A stretch of DNA of 64,000 nucleotides from Mucilaginibacter saanensis (GTDB lineage: Bacteria; Bacteroidota; Bacteroidia; Sphingobacteriales; Sphingobacteriaceae). The number at the start of each line of letters is the position of its first letter. Position 1 is the stretch's first letter. Location of the stretch: assembly GCF_014200575.1 (NCBI RefSeq), contig NZ_JACHBZ010000020.1, positions 1 to 64,000 on the forward strand. Direction: 5' to 3'. Below the pieces are notes generated by a model that had not been told where the DNA came from, searched no databases, and saw nothing but the letters and a program-made list of their open reading frames with translations. A program made the position numbers and the translations under genes. Shown here piece after piece: positions 46,625-54,323 of this stretch.

Positions 46625-47398
46625 TTATGCCGGAAATATAATACCCGATAAATGCGCGCATGCCATCATAAATTTATCTTGTACCAGGTGCCCGGCCGCG
46701 GCTGTAAGGTACTGGCGGTGCTGCATGTGGTAAAAATATTCGCCCGAAACCAAAGCCTGTGGATCATTGCTTGTTGCCAGCCATACCTGTGTTTGAGGGG
46801 CATCCGTCAAACTATCGGGTGCACCGGGGCCGCCCATTTTGGTGGCCACCCAACCGGGTTCAAGTGCGTTGGCATATACGCTGGTCCATTTGCGGGCCAC
46901 GGCAAAGGCCAGTATCACGTTGTGAAGTTTGGAGTCGGCATAAGCATTAAAGCCATTCCATGGGCGGTGCTCCCAGTTAAGGTCATTCAAGCTGGCATTT
47001 CCGTCGCGGTGCAAACCCGAACTGATATATACCAGGCGCCTGGGTTGATGAATAAGACAGGTTAATATATAAGGTGCCAGGCTATTCACCGCAAACAATT
47101 GCGATAAACCATCGGCAGTGGTTATACGACGTGGTTCGGTATAGCCTACAGCCGCATTATAAATCACTGCATCAAATAAGCCTAAAGCATTTACTTTTTC
47201 GGCAACGGCAATAGTTTCTTTAATGCTGGATAAATCACCACTCACTGCGGTTTCAGCCCCCGGTACAGCTGCCATAGCTTCCCGGGCTCTTTGGTCATTA
47301 CGGGCATGTAATACTACACGATGGCCGGCTTTAACCAATAGTTGAGCGGCCATTTGCCCGAGCCCGTCTGCTGATCCTGTTATAAATATATGTGACAT
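46625..47398 (-). CDS. Short-chain dehydrogenase (classical YxxxK)
   Basis: A 257-residue SDR from the ATG at 47396-47398; an upstream ATG at 47449 would run the frame back into the promoter, so I reject it. Cofactor motif TGSADGLGQ (5-13), NAAVG in strand 4, Ser in YISSGLH, and active-site YADSK are all present. The end NALEPGWVATKMGGPGAPD resembles the retinol-dehydrogenase/WWOX-like SDR group. Substrate unknown. It lies upstream of the hydroxyacid dehydrogenase gene on the same strand, each with its own box-bearing promoter. Confidence 0.9.
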   Translation of the reverse strand: MSHIFITGSADGLGQMAAQLLVKAGHRVVLHARNDQRAREAMAAVPGAETAVSGDLSSIKETIAVAEKVNALGLFDAVIYNAAVGYTEPRRITTADGLSQLFAVNSLAPYILTCLIHQPRRLVYISSGLHRDGNASLNDLNWEHRPWNGFNAYADSKLHNVILAFAVARKWTSVYANALEPGWVATKMGGPGAPDSLTDAPQTQVWLATSNDPQALVSGEYFYHMQHRQYLTAAAGHLVQDKFMMACAHLSGIIFPA

Positions 47399-47423
47399 GT
47401 TTTGTGCTTTTGTTTGATGATAA

Positions 47424-47469
47424 CAAAGTTCGGGTACAAAAGGTGCCATGCACCTAACAAATGGTAAAA
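47424..47469 (-). promoter_or_regulatory. Promoter of the SDR gene with shared box
   Basis: Minus-strand box TTTTACCATTTGTTAGGT (complement of 47452-47469) stands 26 nt before GAACTTTG (complement of 47424-47431). A second dyad, AGGTGC-CAT-GCACCT (47441-47455), partly overlaps the box and is absent from the other promoters. Confidence 0.65.
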
Positions 47470-47480
47470 ACGTATATATA

Positions 47481-47510
47481 CAAAAAAAGCGGCAGGTATC
47501 ACCCGCCGCT
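47481..47510 (-). terminator. Rho-independent terminator
   Basis: Read on the minus strand: AGCGGCGGG (complement of 47502-47510), a 5-nt loop, CCTGCCGCT (complement of 47488-47496) and then seven T. It follows the stop of the small gene at 47569. Confidence 0.85.
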
Positions 47511-47568
47511 ATGGAGTATTGTTTCAGTTTAAATTGCTTTATAATAGGATGACGGATTTTTTAAAAGC

Positions 47569-47913
47569 TTAAAACTCTACATCTAAATCCAATTCAGGAT
47601 TTAATGAGTTTTCGTCAACCTTTATCCCGTACGTTATTAACAATTCGAAATTATATAAGTCAAAAGTCATGGTTGTAACGTTTTTTATTAGCGGGAAATT
47701 GAAACTAAACCCGTGACAACTAAATTTCACTTCAACAGAGTTATCCTTACCCTTTTTAAGCTCAAAATCCATATAACGTATTTTGCCACTTACACAATCC
47801 TGCATTTTCAAGCTAAAGTTGTTTGATTTGATTAAATCATACGTGTATTTCATTCGTCCATCTACGTTCGATTCAATAGATGTAAGAATAGCTCGGGCTT
47901 TGCTGAATGTCAT
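47569..47913 (-). CDS. Small hypothetical protein
   Basis: A 114-residue protein from the ATG at 47911-47913; the longer frame to 47937 would begin inside the metK terminator stem. The sequence (MTFSKARAILTSIESNVDGR ... MTFDLYNFELLITYGIKVDE) has no motif I recognise and no signal or membrane segment. The N-terminus looks like a helix and the rest is beta-rich. It lies downstream of metK but behind its terminator. Confidence 0.6.
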   Translation of the reverse strand: MTFSKARAILTSIESNVDGRMKYTYDLIKSNNFSLKMQDCVSGKIRYMDFELKKGKDNSVEVKFSCHGFSFNFPLIKNVTTMTFDLYNFELLITYGIKVDENSLNPELDLDVEF

Positions 47914-47923
47914 TATTTTTTTA

Positions 47924-47951
47924 ATAAAAAAAGCCACTTGTTAGGTGGCTT
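47924..47951 (-). terminator. Rho-independent terminator of metK
   Basis: On the minus strand AAGCCAC (complement of 47945-47951), a 7-nt loop, GTGGCTT (complement of 47931-47937) and then a T-run. It lies 42 bp after the metK stop. Confidence 0.85.
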
Positions 47952-47992
47952 AAATTTATAAATTCTAATTAATCTATGTGTTTCAGTTGAAT

Positions 47993-49243
47993 TTATAAAC
48001 CGAAGGCTTGTTTTACTTTATCAACATAATCCAGCTTTTCCCAGGTAAATAGTTCTACCTCGCGTTTCAGTTCGCTGCCGTCATGGGCGATAAATGATTT
48101 GGTTACTACCTCGTTTGGCTTACCAAAGTGGCCATAAGCAGCAGTTTCGCTGTAAATAGGGTTACGCAGTTTAAAACGAGTTTCGATAGCGTAAGGGGTC
48201 ATGTTAAATACTTCCTCTACTTTTTGAGCTATCTCACCATCATGTAAGTTTACTTTGGCTGTGTCATAAGTATTTACATAGATACCCATAGGTTGTGCTA
48301 CACCAATAGCGTAAGATACCTGTACCAGTACTTCGTCGCAAATGCCGGCGGCTACCAGGTTTTTGGCAATATGGCGGGTAGCATAAGCAGCAGAACGGTC
48401 AACCTTTGATGGGTCTTTACCAGAGAAAGCACCGCCGCCGTGTGCACCTTTGCCGCCGTAAGTATCTACAATAATTTTACGGCCTGTTAAACCAGTATCG
48501 CCATGTGGGCCACCGATAACGAATTTACCGGTTGGATTAATGTGATACTTGATCTGGTCGTTAAAAAAGTGAGCGTATTTTGGATATTTAGCTTTTACAC
48601 GCGGAATAAGGATGCTGATGATATCCTTGCTTATTTTAGCAAGCATGGCTTTTTCTTCATCAAAATCATCATGCTGGGTTGATATTACAATGGCATCAAT
48701 GCGTTGCGGTTTGTTGTCATCGCTATACTCTAACGTTACCTGTGATTTTGCATCGGGCCTTAAATATTTGATCTCGCTGTTTTCACGACGGATAGCAGCC
48801 AGTTCAATTAAAAGGGCATGGGCAATATCCAGAGCCAGTGGCATATAGTTATCGGTTTCAACAGTGGCGTAGCCAAACATCATACCCTGGTCGCCGGCAC
48901 CCTGCTCTTCAGGAGCGGTACGGTCAACACCCTGGTTAATATCCGGTGATTGCTCGTGTATGGCTGATAGCACACCGCATGAGCTGCCATCAAACATATA
49001 CTCGCCTTTGGTGTAACCAATTTTATTGATCACTTCGCGGGCAATTTTTTGAACATCTAAGTAAGCTTTTGATTTTACTTCGCCGGCTAAAATTACCTGC
49101 CCGGTTGTTACCAGGGTTTCGCAGGCAACTTTTGAGTTAGGGTCAAAAGCTAAAAAATGATCAATAAGCGCGTCTGATATCTGGTCTGCAACTTTATCCG
49201 GATGTCCTTCTGATACGGATTCGGACGTAAATAAATATGGCAT
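47993..49243 (-). CDS. metK: S-adenosylmethionine synthase
   Basis: A 416-residue methionine adenosyltransferase. Signature segments are [17 protein letters not shown] (9-25), [12 protein letters not shown], the [13 protein letters not shown] loop and [19 protein letters not shown], which carry the ATP, Mg and K ligands. It makes SAM from methionine and ATP in the cytoplasm. Length and motifs are complete. The 5' leader contains a SAM-II-like riboswitch, giving product feedback on its own synthesis. It is divergent from the lipid kinase gene. Confidence 0.97.
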   Translation of the reverse strand: MPYLFTSESVSEGHPDKVADQISDALIDHFLAFDPNSKVACETLVTTGQVILAGEVKSKAYLDVQKIAREVINKIGYTKGEYMFDGSSCGVLSAIHEQSPDINQGVDRTAPEEQGAGDQGMMFGYATVETDNYMPLALDIAHALLIELAAIRRENSEIKYLRPDAKSQVTLEYSDDNKPQRIDAIVISTQHDDFDEEKAMLAKISKDIISILIPRVKAKYPKYAHFFNDQIKYHINPTGKFVIGGPHGDTGLTGRKIIVDTYGGKGAHGGGAFSGKDPSKVDRSAAYATRHIAKNLVAAGICDEVLVQVSYAIGVAQPMGIYVNTYDTAKVNLHDGEIAQKVEEVFNMTPYAIETRFKLRNPIYSETAAYGHFGKPNEVVTKSFIAHDGSELKREVELFTWEKLDYVDKVKQAFGL

Positions 49244-49314
49244 ATAAAATTTTGTATAAATAAACGTAAAATCGAAAAGGAGAGTTTTAAACGGATCGTA
49301 GTAAAAAGAAGCGT

Positions 49315-49382
49315 TGGTTTTAGCACTTTTTTACGTGGTTGCAATCCAGCCTGGTATATATAGGCAATTAAATCAGTCCACT
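49315..49382 (-). promoter_or_regulatory. SAM-II-like riboswitch in the metK leader
   Basis: Minus-strand elements in order: GUGG (complement of 49378-49381), CUGAUUUAA (49368-49376), an inserted hairpin GCCU...AGGC (49349-49365), UGG-AUUGCAA (49339-49348), CCAC (49335-49338, closing P1 with GUGG), then GUAAAAAAGUGCUAAAA and CCA (49315-49317). CUGAUUUAA, UUGCAA before the P1 3' strand and GCUAAAA at the end are SAM-II hallmarks. UGG can pair with the 3' CCA where classical SAM-II RNAs pair CC with GG. The extra hairpin fits long-loop SAM-II variants. One pseudoknot helix is not fully resolved by eye. Confidence 0.75.
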
Positions 49383-49391
49383 TTCGGGTGG

Positions 49392-49422
49392 CAAAAATAA
49401 AACAAATTTCACAAAGCCGAAA
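49392..49422 (-). promoter_or_regulatory. metK promoter
   Basis: TATTTTTG (complement of 49392-49399) matches the TAnnTTTG -7 box, with TTTC (complement of 49419-49422) 19 nt upstream as a one-mismatch -33. It would start the transcript at about the 5' end of the riboswitch. Confidence 0.6.
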
Positions 49423-49437
49423 ATACATTTACTTTTG
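49407..49437 (+). promoter_or_regulatory. Promoter of the lipid kinase gene
   Basis: TTTC (49407-49410), 19 nt, then TACTTTTG (49430-49437). It overlaps the divergent metK promoter and lies 22 nt before the TTG start codon. Confidence 0.55.
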
Positions 49438-49459
49438 ATGGCTGAAATAATACATATAA

Positions 49460-50347
49460 TTGAAACGTAAAGCGTTATTTATAATAAACCCCATATCGGG
49501 CGGCAAGAAGAAGGACGGTGTACCTGAGCTGATAGATCAAAACCTTGATAAAGGTAAGTTTGATACTACCATTGTTTTTAGTGATGGCGTATCACATGCG
49601 CGCATCATTGCATCAGAGGCAGTGGGTAAATATGATATAGTAGTGGCCGTAGGCGGCGATGGTACGGTGAACGAAATAGCATCGGCCATTGTACGCAGCG
49701 ATACTGCACTGGGCATAGTGCCCTATGGATCTGGCAACGGACTGGCGCGGTTTTTAGGGGTACCCATGAATCCGCAACAGGCTATACAGGTATTAGGAAC
49801 CGGTAATATTGAAAGTATTGATTCGGGTACAGTTAACGGGCAATCGTTCTTTAACATGGCAGGAATGGGATTTGATGCCCACATCAGCGAGGTTTTTTCG
49901 CATGGTAAAAAGCGGGGTTTTATATCCTATATCAAATCATCCATACAGGAGATAGCTAAATACGATGCCCAGCAGTATCAAATAGAGGTTGACGGTAAGG
50001 TGTACAGCCGCCAGGCCTTTATGCTAAGCATTGCCAATTCATCGCAATATGGCAACAATGCCCATATATCGCCTAATGCTTCGGTGCAGGACGGTTTGCT
50101 TGATGTTTGTGTAATTAAAAAGTTCCCGCTGTGGCGGTTTCCAGAAATGGGTATCAGGATGCTCACCAAAACATCCGAAGGTACCAGCTATGTTGAAATT
50201 ATACGCGGCCGGCAAATTAATGTAACACGGGAGGCAGATGGTCCCATACATTTAGATGGTGAACCGCAGGTAATGGGGAAAGCTATACATATTAATATAG
50301 TGCCCAATTCATTAAAAGTTATTGTAGGCCAATCTTATAAAAACTGA
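49460..50347 (+). CDS. Diacylglycerol kinase family lipid kinase (YegS-like), TTG start
   Basis: A 295-residue DAGK-catalytic-domain protein. [10 protein letters not shown] at the start, the nucleotide loop [16 protein letters not shown] and [16 protein letters not shown] are the family's core motifs, and [10 protein letters not shown] and HLDGEPQV complete the fold. It should phosphorylate a lipid at the membrane or a related substrate; the specificity of this group varies. The codon before the start is a TAA, and the first ATG-like option is far inside, so the TTG at 49460 is the only plausible start. SUI1 follows 4 bp downstream. Confidence 0.9.
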   Translation: MKRKALFIINPISGGKKKDGVPELIDQNLDKGKFDTTIVFSDGVSHARIIASEAVGKYDIVVAVGGDGTVNEIASAIVRSDTALGIVPYGSGNGLARFLGVPMNPQQAIQVLGTGNIESIDSGTVNGQSFFNMAGMGFDAHISEVFSHGKKRGFISYIKSSIQEIAKYDAQQYQIEVDGKVYSRQAFMLSIANSSQYGNNAHISPNASVQDGLLDVCVIKKFPLWRFPEMGIRMLTKTSEGTSYVEIIRGRQINVTREADGPIHLDGEPQVMGKAIHINIVPNSLKVIVGQSYKN

Positions 50348-50351
50348 TATT

Positions 50352-50687
50352 ATGGCTAAGAAGAATTTTACAGGCGTAGTTTATTCGACAGATCCCGACT
50401 TTCAATACCAGGAAAATGCGGGGCACACATCAGAAACACTACCGCCGCAACAGCAAAATCTTAAAATTTATTTAGACCGCAAAGGTGGTGGTAAAGTGGT
50501 TACACGCATCGCCGGCTTTATGGGCACCGATGCCGATTTAGAGGTTATTGGTAAAAAAATGAAGACAAAATGCGGTGTAGGAGGCTCTGTAAAGGATGGC
50601 GAAATACTGATACAAGGTGATTTCAGGGATAAAATTTTAACCTTGTTGCAAACAGATGGTTACAAGGCAAAAAAAGCCGGTGGATAA
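50352..50687 (+). CDS. SUI1/eIF1-like translation factor (YciH family)
   Basis: A 111-residue protein. The C-terminal two-thirds ([20 protein letters not shown], then [28 protein letters not shown]) is the SUI1 fold with its conserved KKLKxxCGxGG-type motif. The N-terminus (about 1-35) is a variable tail. Bacterial YciH proteins are related to eukaryotic eIF1 and have been linked to start selection or stress translation. It lies 4 bp after the lipid kinase gene, in an operon with it. Confidence 0.93.
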   Translation: MAKKNFTGVVYSTDPDFQYQENAGHTSETLPPQQQNLKIYLDRKGGGKVVTRIAGFMGTDADLEVIGKKMKTKCGVGGSVKDGEILIQGDFRDKILTLLQTDGYKAKKAGG

Positions 50688-51104
50688 TTTTTTCAAGCTC
50701 AAAAATGGCACATAAATAGCTTTATTGCAGCAGCTAAGCGTATAATGTACACTAAAACAAAAAGGGTATAAGCCTGTTGTTTAGGCCCTACAGGCTTTAT
50801 AAATGCAGTTAAAAACGTTCATGTAACAAATTAGTAACATAATTTTTATTAGGGATTGCTTGATAATATAAAAAAAAATGGTTTTCATTGCAAATAATTG
50901 TAGTGGCAACACACAATATTTAAGCATTGTTACGTTAATAATGACCAGTTGACCACAAAATGTAATTTGGTATTAAAAAATTGTAAAGAATAACATAAAA
51001 GATTTTTTTATTTCATTAAAATTCTATTTTTGTTATTCGCTAATTAAACGCACATTTAACTAACTTATAATATAAACAAAAACTAAAACTAAAATTTAAA
51101 AGTA
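50688..51104 (+). other. Leader and promoter region of the exbB cluster
   Basis: About 417 bp, AT-rich, no gene seen. A hairpin AAGCCTGT/ACAGGCTT (50769-50776 with 50789-50796) may terminate the SUI1 transcript. TATTTTTG at 51025-51032 matches the -7 box and would give a 5' leader of about 67 nt. Confidence 0.6.
51025..51032 (+). promoter_or_regulatory. -7 box of the exbB-tonB cluster
   Basis: TATTTTTG matches TAnnTTTG. The region 19-21 nt upstream is T-rich but has no TTTG. The assignment rests on position and the -7 match. Confidence 0.45.
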
Positions 51105-51944
51105 ATGGCAAACGCACCAACAAAACCAACTACTCCTGTTAAGAAAGAAAGCTCAAGTGCATCGGGCATGTTTGCTTCTTTAACTATTCCAATCTGTATA
51201 GTAGTAGCAATTTGTATTTTCGTATTCATATTAGGTGATCCAAGTAACTTTAAAGGTGGCGACGTTGTAAACGGCTACCCAGCAAACATTTACGGAACAA
51301 TTCATAAAGGTGGAGTAATTGTACCTTTAATTATGTCATTTTTATTAATGGTTATCGTTTTCTCAATTGAGCGCTTTGTAGTAATCGGAAAAGCTTCTGG
51401 TACCGGCAGTGTAGATGCTTTTGTTAGAAAAATAACAGGTTTACTAAATGCAGGTAACATTGCTGGCGCATCTGCAGAGTGCGACAAACAAAAAGGTTCA
51501 GTAGCAAACGTTATCAAATCGGCATTGAAAAAATATGGCGAAATGGAAGCAGAGCCAAATCTTGATGTTGACCAAAAAACTTTGGCTATCCAAAAAGACA
51601 TTGAAGAAGCAACTGCATTGGAAATGCCAATGTTAGAGCAAAACTTAACTATCATCGCTACTTTAGTATCTATCGGTACATTAACAGGTTTGTTAGGTAC
51701 GGTTGTGGGTATGATTGGTGCGTTCTCTTCATTAGCAACAGCTGGTGTACCTAACCAGGTTGAACTTTCTTCACACATCTCTGAAGCCTTGATCAACACT
51801 GCATTTGGTATCTCTACTTCAGCTATCTCAATTATCATGTACAACGTATTTACATCAAAAATTGATAAGCTGACTTATGCTATTGACGAAACCGGATTCA
51901 GCATTGTTCAAACATTTGCTGCATCACACAAAAGCAACAGATAA
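51105..51944 (+). CDS. exbB: MotA/TolQ/ExbB proton channel family protein
   Basis: A 279-residue inner-membrane protein. It has an N-terminal hydrophobic segment (about 24-45), a second (about 63-90, VIVPLIMSFLLMVIVFSIERF), a cytoplasmic loop, and the paired C-terminal segments (LTIIATLVSIGTLTGLLGTVVGMIGAFSSLA and EALINTAFGISTSAISIIMYN) that line the proton path. With the two ExbD proteins and TonB encoded next it forms the motor that energises outer-membrane transporters. A hairpin separates it from exbD. Confidence 0.95.
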   Translation: MANAPTKPTTPVKKESSSASGMFASLTIPICIVVAICIFVFILGDPSNFKGGDVVNGYPANIYGTIHKGGVIVPLIMSFLLMVIVFSIERFVVIGKASGTGSVDAFVRKITGLLNAGNIAGASAECDKQKGSVANVIKSALKKYGEMEAEPNLDVDQKTLAIQKDIEEATALEMPMLEQNLTIIATLVSIGTLTGLLGTVVGMIGAFSSLATAGVPNQVELSSHISEALINTAFGISTSAISIIMYNVFTSKIDKLTYAIDETGFSIVQTFAASHKSNR

Positions 51945-51963
51945 AAATATTAGTGCTTAGTTT

Positions 51964-51998
51964 TTTCCGCCTTATGCATTACAACAATAAGGCGGAAA
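51964..51998 (+). promoter_or_regulatory. Intergenic hairpin between exbB and exbD
   Basis: TTTCCGCCTTAT (51964-51975) and ATAAGGCGGAAA (51987-51998) are perfect 12-bp arms. No T-run follows, so it is probably an attenuating or mRNA-protecting hairpin rather than a full stop. ExbB is needed in excess over ExbD, which such an element could provide. Confidence 0.6.
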
Positions 51999-52042
51999 TT
52001 GTTAATATCTCATAACACTATATATTTTTAAAAAATTTAAAT

Positions 52043-52666
52043 ATGGCAAGGATAAAAGTCCCAAGGAAAAGTACGGCAATTGACATGACCGCCATGTGCG
52101 ACGTGGCGTTCCTTTTGCTTACTTTCTTTATATTAACTGCAAAAGTAAAGACTGACGATCCGGTTCCTATCGATATTCCAAAAACATCGATACAGCAACC
52201 GGTACCTGAGGCTGATTTTGCCACCGTATCTGTAGGTTCTCAGAAAGCGTTTTTTGGACTTGAAGGAACAGATTTACGTAAACAGACCTTAATTCAAATG
52301 GGCGAAATTTATAAAACTACTTTTACGCCCGATGAATTAACCCGGTTTTCGACCATTACATCATTTGGTGTACCTTTTAATCAGATACACCAATTTATTG
52401 CCTTATCAGCAGAACAACAAAAAAAGCTTAACCAGCCAGGTATACCACGTGACTCGGTAAGTAATGAATTGTTTAACTGGATCCGTGAGGCCCGTAAAGC
52501 TACTGTTGCATTGCATAATGTACAGCTGCGTGTAGCCATTAAGGGTGATAGCAAAGAAGAGTACCCGGTTATTAAGGATGTTATTGGCATTTTGCAAAAG
52601 CAAAAAGTTAACAAGTTTAGTTTAATAACGAATTTTAGTGGCTACGATGCTACTGCTAAAAAATAA
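52043..52666 (+). CDS. ExbD/TolR family protein, long form
   Basis: A 207-residue protein with one N-terminal membrane helix holding the functional Asp (MTAMCDVAFLLLTFFILTA) and a periplasmic domain. It is longer than a usual ExbD (about 140 residues) because of an insertion in the middle (about 75-140). In Bacteroidota two tandem exbD genes of unequal length are standard, and this is the long one. It joins ExbB and TonB in the proton-driven motor. Confidence 0.93.
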   Translation: MARIKVPRKSTAIDMTAMCDVAFLLLTFFILTAKVKTDDPVPIDIPKTSIQQPVPEADFATVSVGSQKAFFGLEGTDLRKQTLIQMGEIYKTTFTPDELTRFSTITSFGVPFNQIHQFIALSAEQQKKLNQPGIPRDSVSNELFNWIREARKATVALHNVQLRVAIKGDSKEEYPVIKDVIGILQKQKVNKFSLITNFSGYDATAKK

Positions 52667-52672
52667 GAAATC

Positions 52673-53221
52673 ATGGCAGAATTAGACACCTCCGGGGGAG
52701 GCAAACATAAAGGCGGGAAGGTAAGGAGTAAAAAACAATCTACCCGCGTCGATTTAACCGCGATGGTTGACTTAGCATTCTTGCTGATCACTTTCTTTAT
52801 CATGACAACAACACTGGCCAAGTCAAAAGCGATGGACCTTGCCATGCCTGATAAAGATGAGAAAACCAAAGATCAGTTACCTATTGCAGCGTCACGTTCA
52901 TTAACCTTGTTACTGGGCAGCGATGATAAACTGGAGTGGTACCTGGGCGAGCCTGGTAAATCGGCCCCTACAATTGATAACTACGGCAAAGATGGCTTAC
53001 GTAAAACCCTTCTTGAAAAAGGTAAAGAAGTTCAGGAAAAAACAGGTAAGTTTATGTTTGTGGTAATTAAACCAAGTGACAGATCAACATACAAGAACAT
53101 GGTTAGTGTACTTGATGAGATCAACATAACTAATATAACAAGTTATGGTATTGTTGATATTACTCCGTCAGAAGTAGCTTTATTGCAAAAAGATGGTTTA
53201 TACAACGAGATTAAGAAATAA
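52673..53221 (+). CDS. ExbD/TolR family protein, second copy
   Basis: A 182-residue protein. It has a basic N-terminal cytoplasmic tail (KHKGGKVRSKKQSTRVD), one membrane helix with the functional Asp (LTAMVDLAFLLITFFIMTTT) and a periplasmic domain ending in a TolR-like fold (FMFVVIKPSDRSTYKNMVSVLDEINI). It begins 6 bp after the first exbD. The two may form the ExbD dimer within the ExbB pentamer; whether it is a heterodimer is not shown by sequence. Confidence 0.93.
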   Translation: MAELDTSGGGKHKGGKVRSKKQSTRVDLTAMVDLAFLLITFFIMTTTLAKSKAMDLAMPDKDEKTKDQLPIAASRSLTLLLGSDDKLEWYLGEPGKSAPTIDNYGKDGLRKTLLEKGKEVQEKTGKFMFVVIKPSDRSTYKNMVSVLDEINITNITSYGIVDITPSEVALLQKDGLYNEIKK

Positions 53222-53257
53222 TATCCGATAACGTAACAACCATTTAAATCTTAAAAG

Positions 53258-54088
53258 ATGTTTGGATCAAAATTAGACATATTAGATCAGAAATGGATCG
53301 ACGTTGTTTTTAGTAGCAGGAATAAGGCCTACGGGGCTTATGAACTGAGAAGGGACAACTCAAAAAATACTTCAAGAGCGCTTATTTACGCAATTGTGTT
53401 TTTTGTGCTTGTTGTTTCGATGCCTACTATAATAGCGAAGATCAAGGGATTTATCCCTAAAGCTGACGACAAAGTGAAGATAACAGACGTAGTGCTGTTA
53501 CCTCCGCCACCCGTGGATCAAACCAAAAAACCACCTCCGCCGCCACCAGAACCACCTAAACCAAAAGTTGATCAGGTTCGTTTCCCTCCTCCGGTTGTAA
53601 AACCAGATAACGAGGTTAAAGAAAAAGATCCGCCAACAGTAAAGGAACTTCAGGTTGCTGACCCTGGTCAGAAAGATCAAAAAGGTGACCCGAATGCTGA
53701 TATCAGGATTGATGAGCCCGTAGGTAACTCAGACATTAAACAAGTAGTTGAGGCTGACCCTAACCAGATCTTTACTTCTGTTGAGCAGGTTCCGGAGTTT
53801 CCGGGAGGTCTGGATAAATTTGGTGCTTACTTAGGTAGAGCTATCAGATATCCTGCCGTAGCCCGTGAAAACGGTACACAAGGACGTGTAATTGTTACCT
53901 TCGTTGTGGAAAAAGACGGTTCATTAACTGACATTAAAGTTACCAGAGGTATTGGTAGCGGTTGTGATGAAGAAGCAGTTCGTGTATTAAAAGCTTCACC
54001 AAAATGGAAGCCAGGTATACAGAATGGTCGTCCGGTACGTGTACAATACAGCGTTCCGATCAGCTTTACATTAGCAAGCGATAACTAG
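53258..54088 (+). CDS. tonB: TonB energy transducer
   Basis: A 276-residue protein. It has an N-terminal cytoplasmic stretch (KAYGAYELRRD), one membrane helix (about 42-65), a Pro-rich periplasmic spacer (about 85-130, PPPPVDQTKKPPPPPPEPPK) and the C-terminal TonB domain (about 180-276, FPGGLDKFGAYLGRAIRYPA, then ENGTQGRVIVTFVVEKDGSL ... PVRVQYSVPISF). It carries force from ExbBD to outer-membrane receptors. The C-terminal domain is the Bacteroidota type. Confidence 0.96.
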   Translation: MFGSKLDILDQKWIDVVFSSRNKAYGAYELRRDNSKNTSRALIYAIVFFVLVVSMPTIIAKIKGFIPKADDKVKITDVVLLPPPPVDQTKKPPPPPPEPPKPKVDQVRFPPPVVKPDNEVKEKDPPTVKELQVADPGQKDQKGDPNADIRIDEPVGNSDIKQVVEADPNQIFTSVEQVPEFPGGLDKFGAYLGRAIRYPAVARENGTQGRVIVTFVVEKDGSLTDIKVTRGIGSGCDEEAVRVLKASPKWKPGIQNGRPVRVQYSVPISFTLASDN

Positions 54089-54092
54089 GATA

Positions 54093-54323
54093 ATGCCATT
54101 TAATTTCAATAGCAAACAAAAATCGCCCAAAAGGCGGTTTTTGTTTATTTTAGGAGCTGTCACGTTTGTTTGTTTTGTCGTTTTAGGCATGATGATCATG
54201 TTTTGGGACAAGCTGCCACTGCAACTACCGCATTACCAGCGGCTGCTTTTTGGAGCATTTGTAGTCGGATACGCCATTCTACGGTTTTCAAGATTGTTCA
54301 AGAAAGATCAGTATGAGGATTAA
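54093..54323 (+). CDS. Small membrane protein of the tonB cluster
   Basis: A 76-residue protein with two hydrophobic segments (about 16-39, FLFILGAVTFVCFVVLGMMI, and about 50-66, LLFGAFVVGYAILRF) and basic ends. It lies 4 bp after tonB and overlaps the next gene by 11 bp, so it is surely translated with them. No function known; a conserved member of this cluster in related genomes, as far as I recall. Confidence 0.72.
   Translation: MPFNFNSKQKSPKRRFLFILGAVTFVCFVVLGMMIMFWDKLPLQLPHYQRLLFGAFVVGYAILRFSRLFKKDQYED

Noticed and set aside
47399..47449. Longer start of the SDR at 47449
   Set aside because: It would place the -7-like box and part of a dyad inside the coding region; the ATG at 47398 starts exactly at the Rossmann fold.
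51302..51844. 180-codon minus-strand frame in exbB
   Set aside because: It is the antisense of the conserved membrane segments of ExbB.
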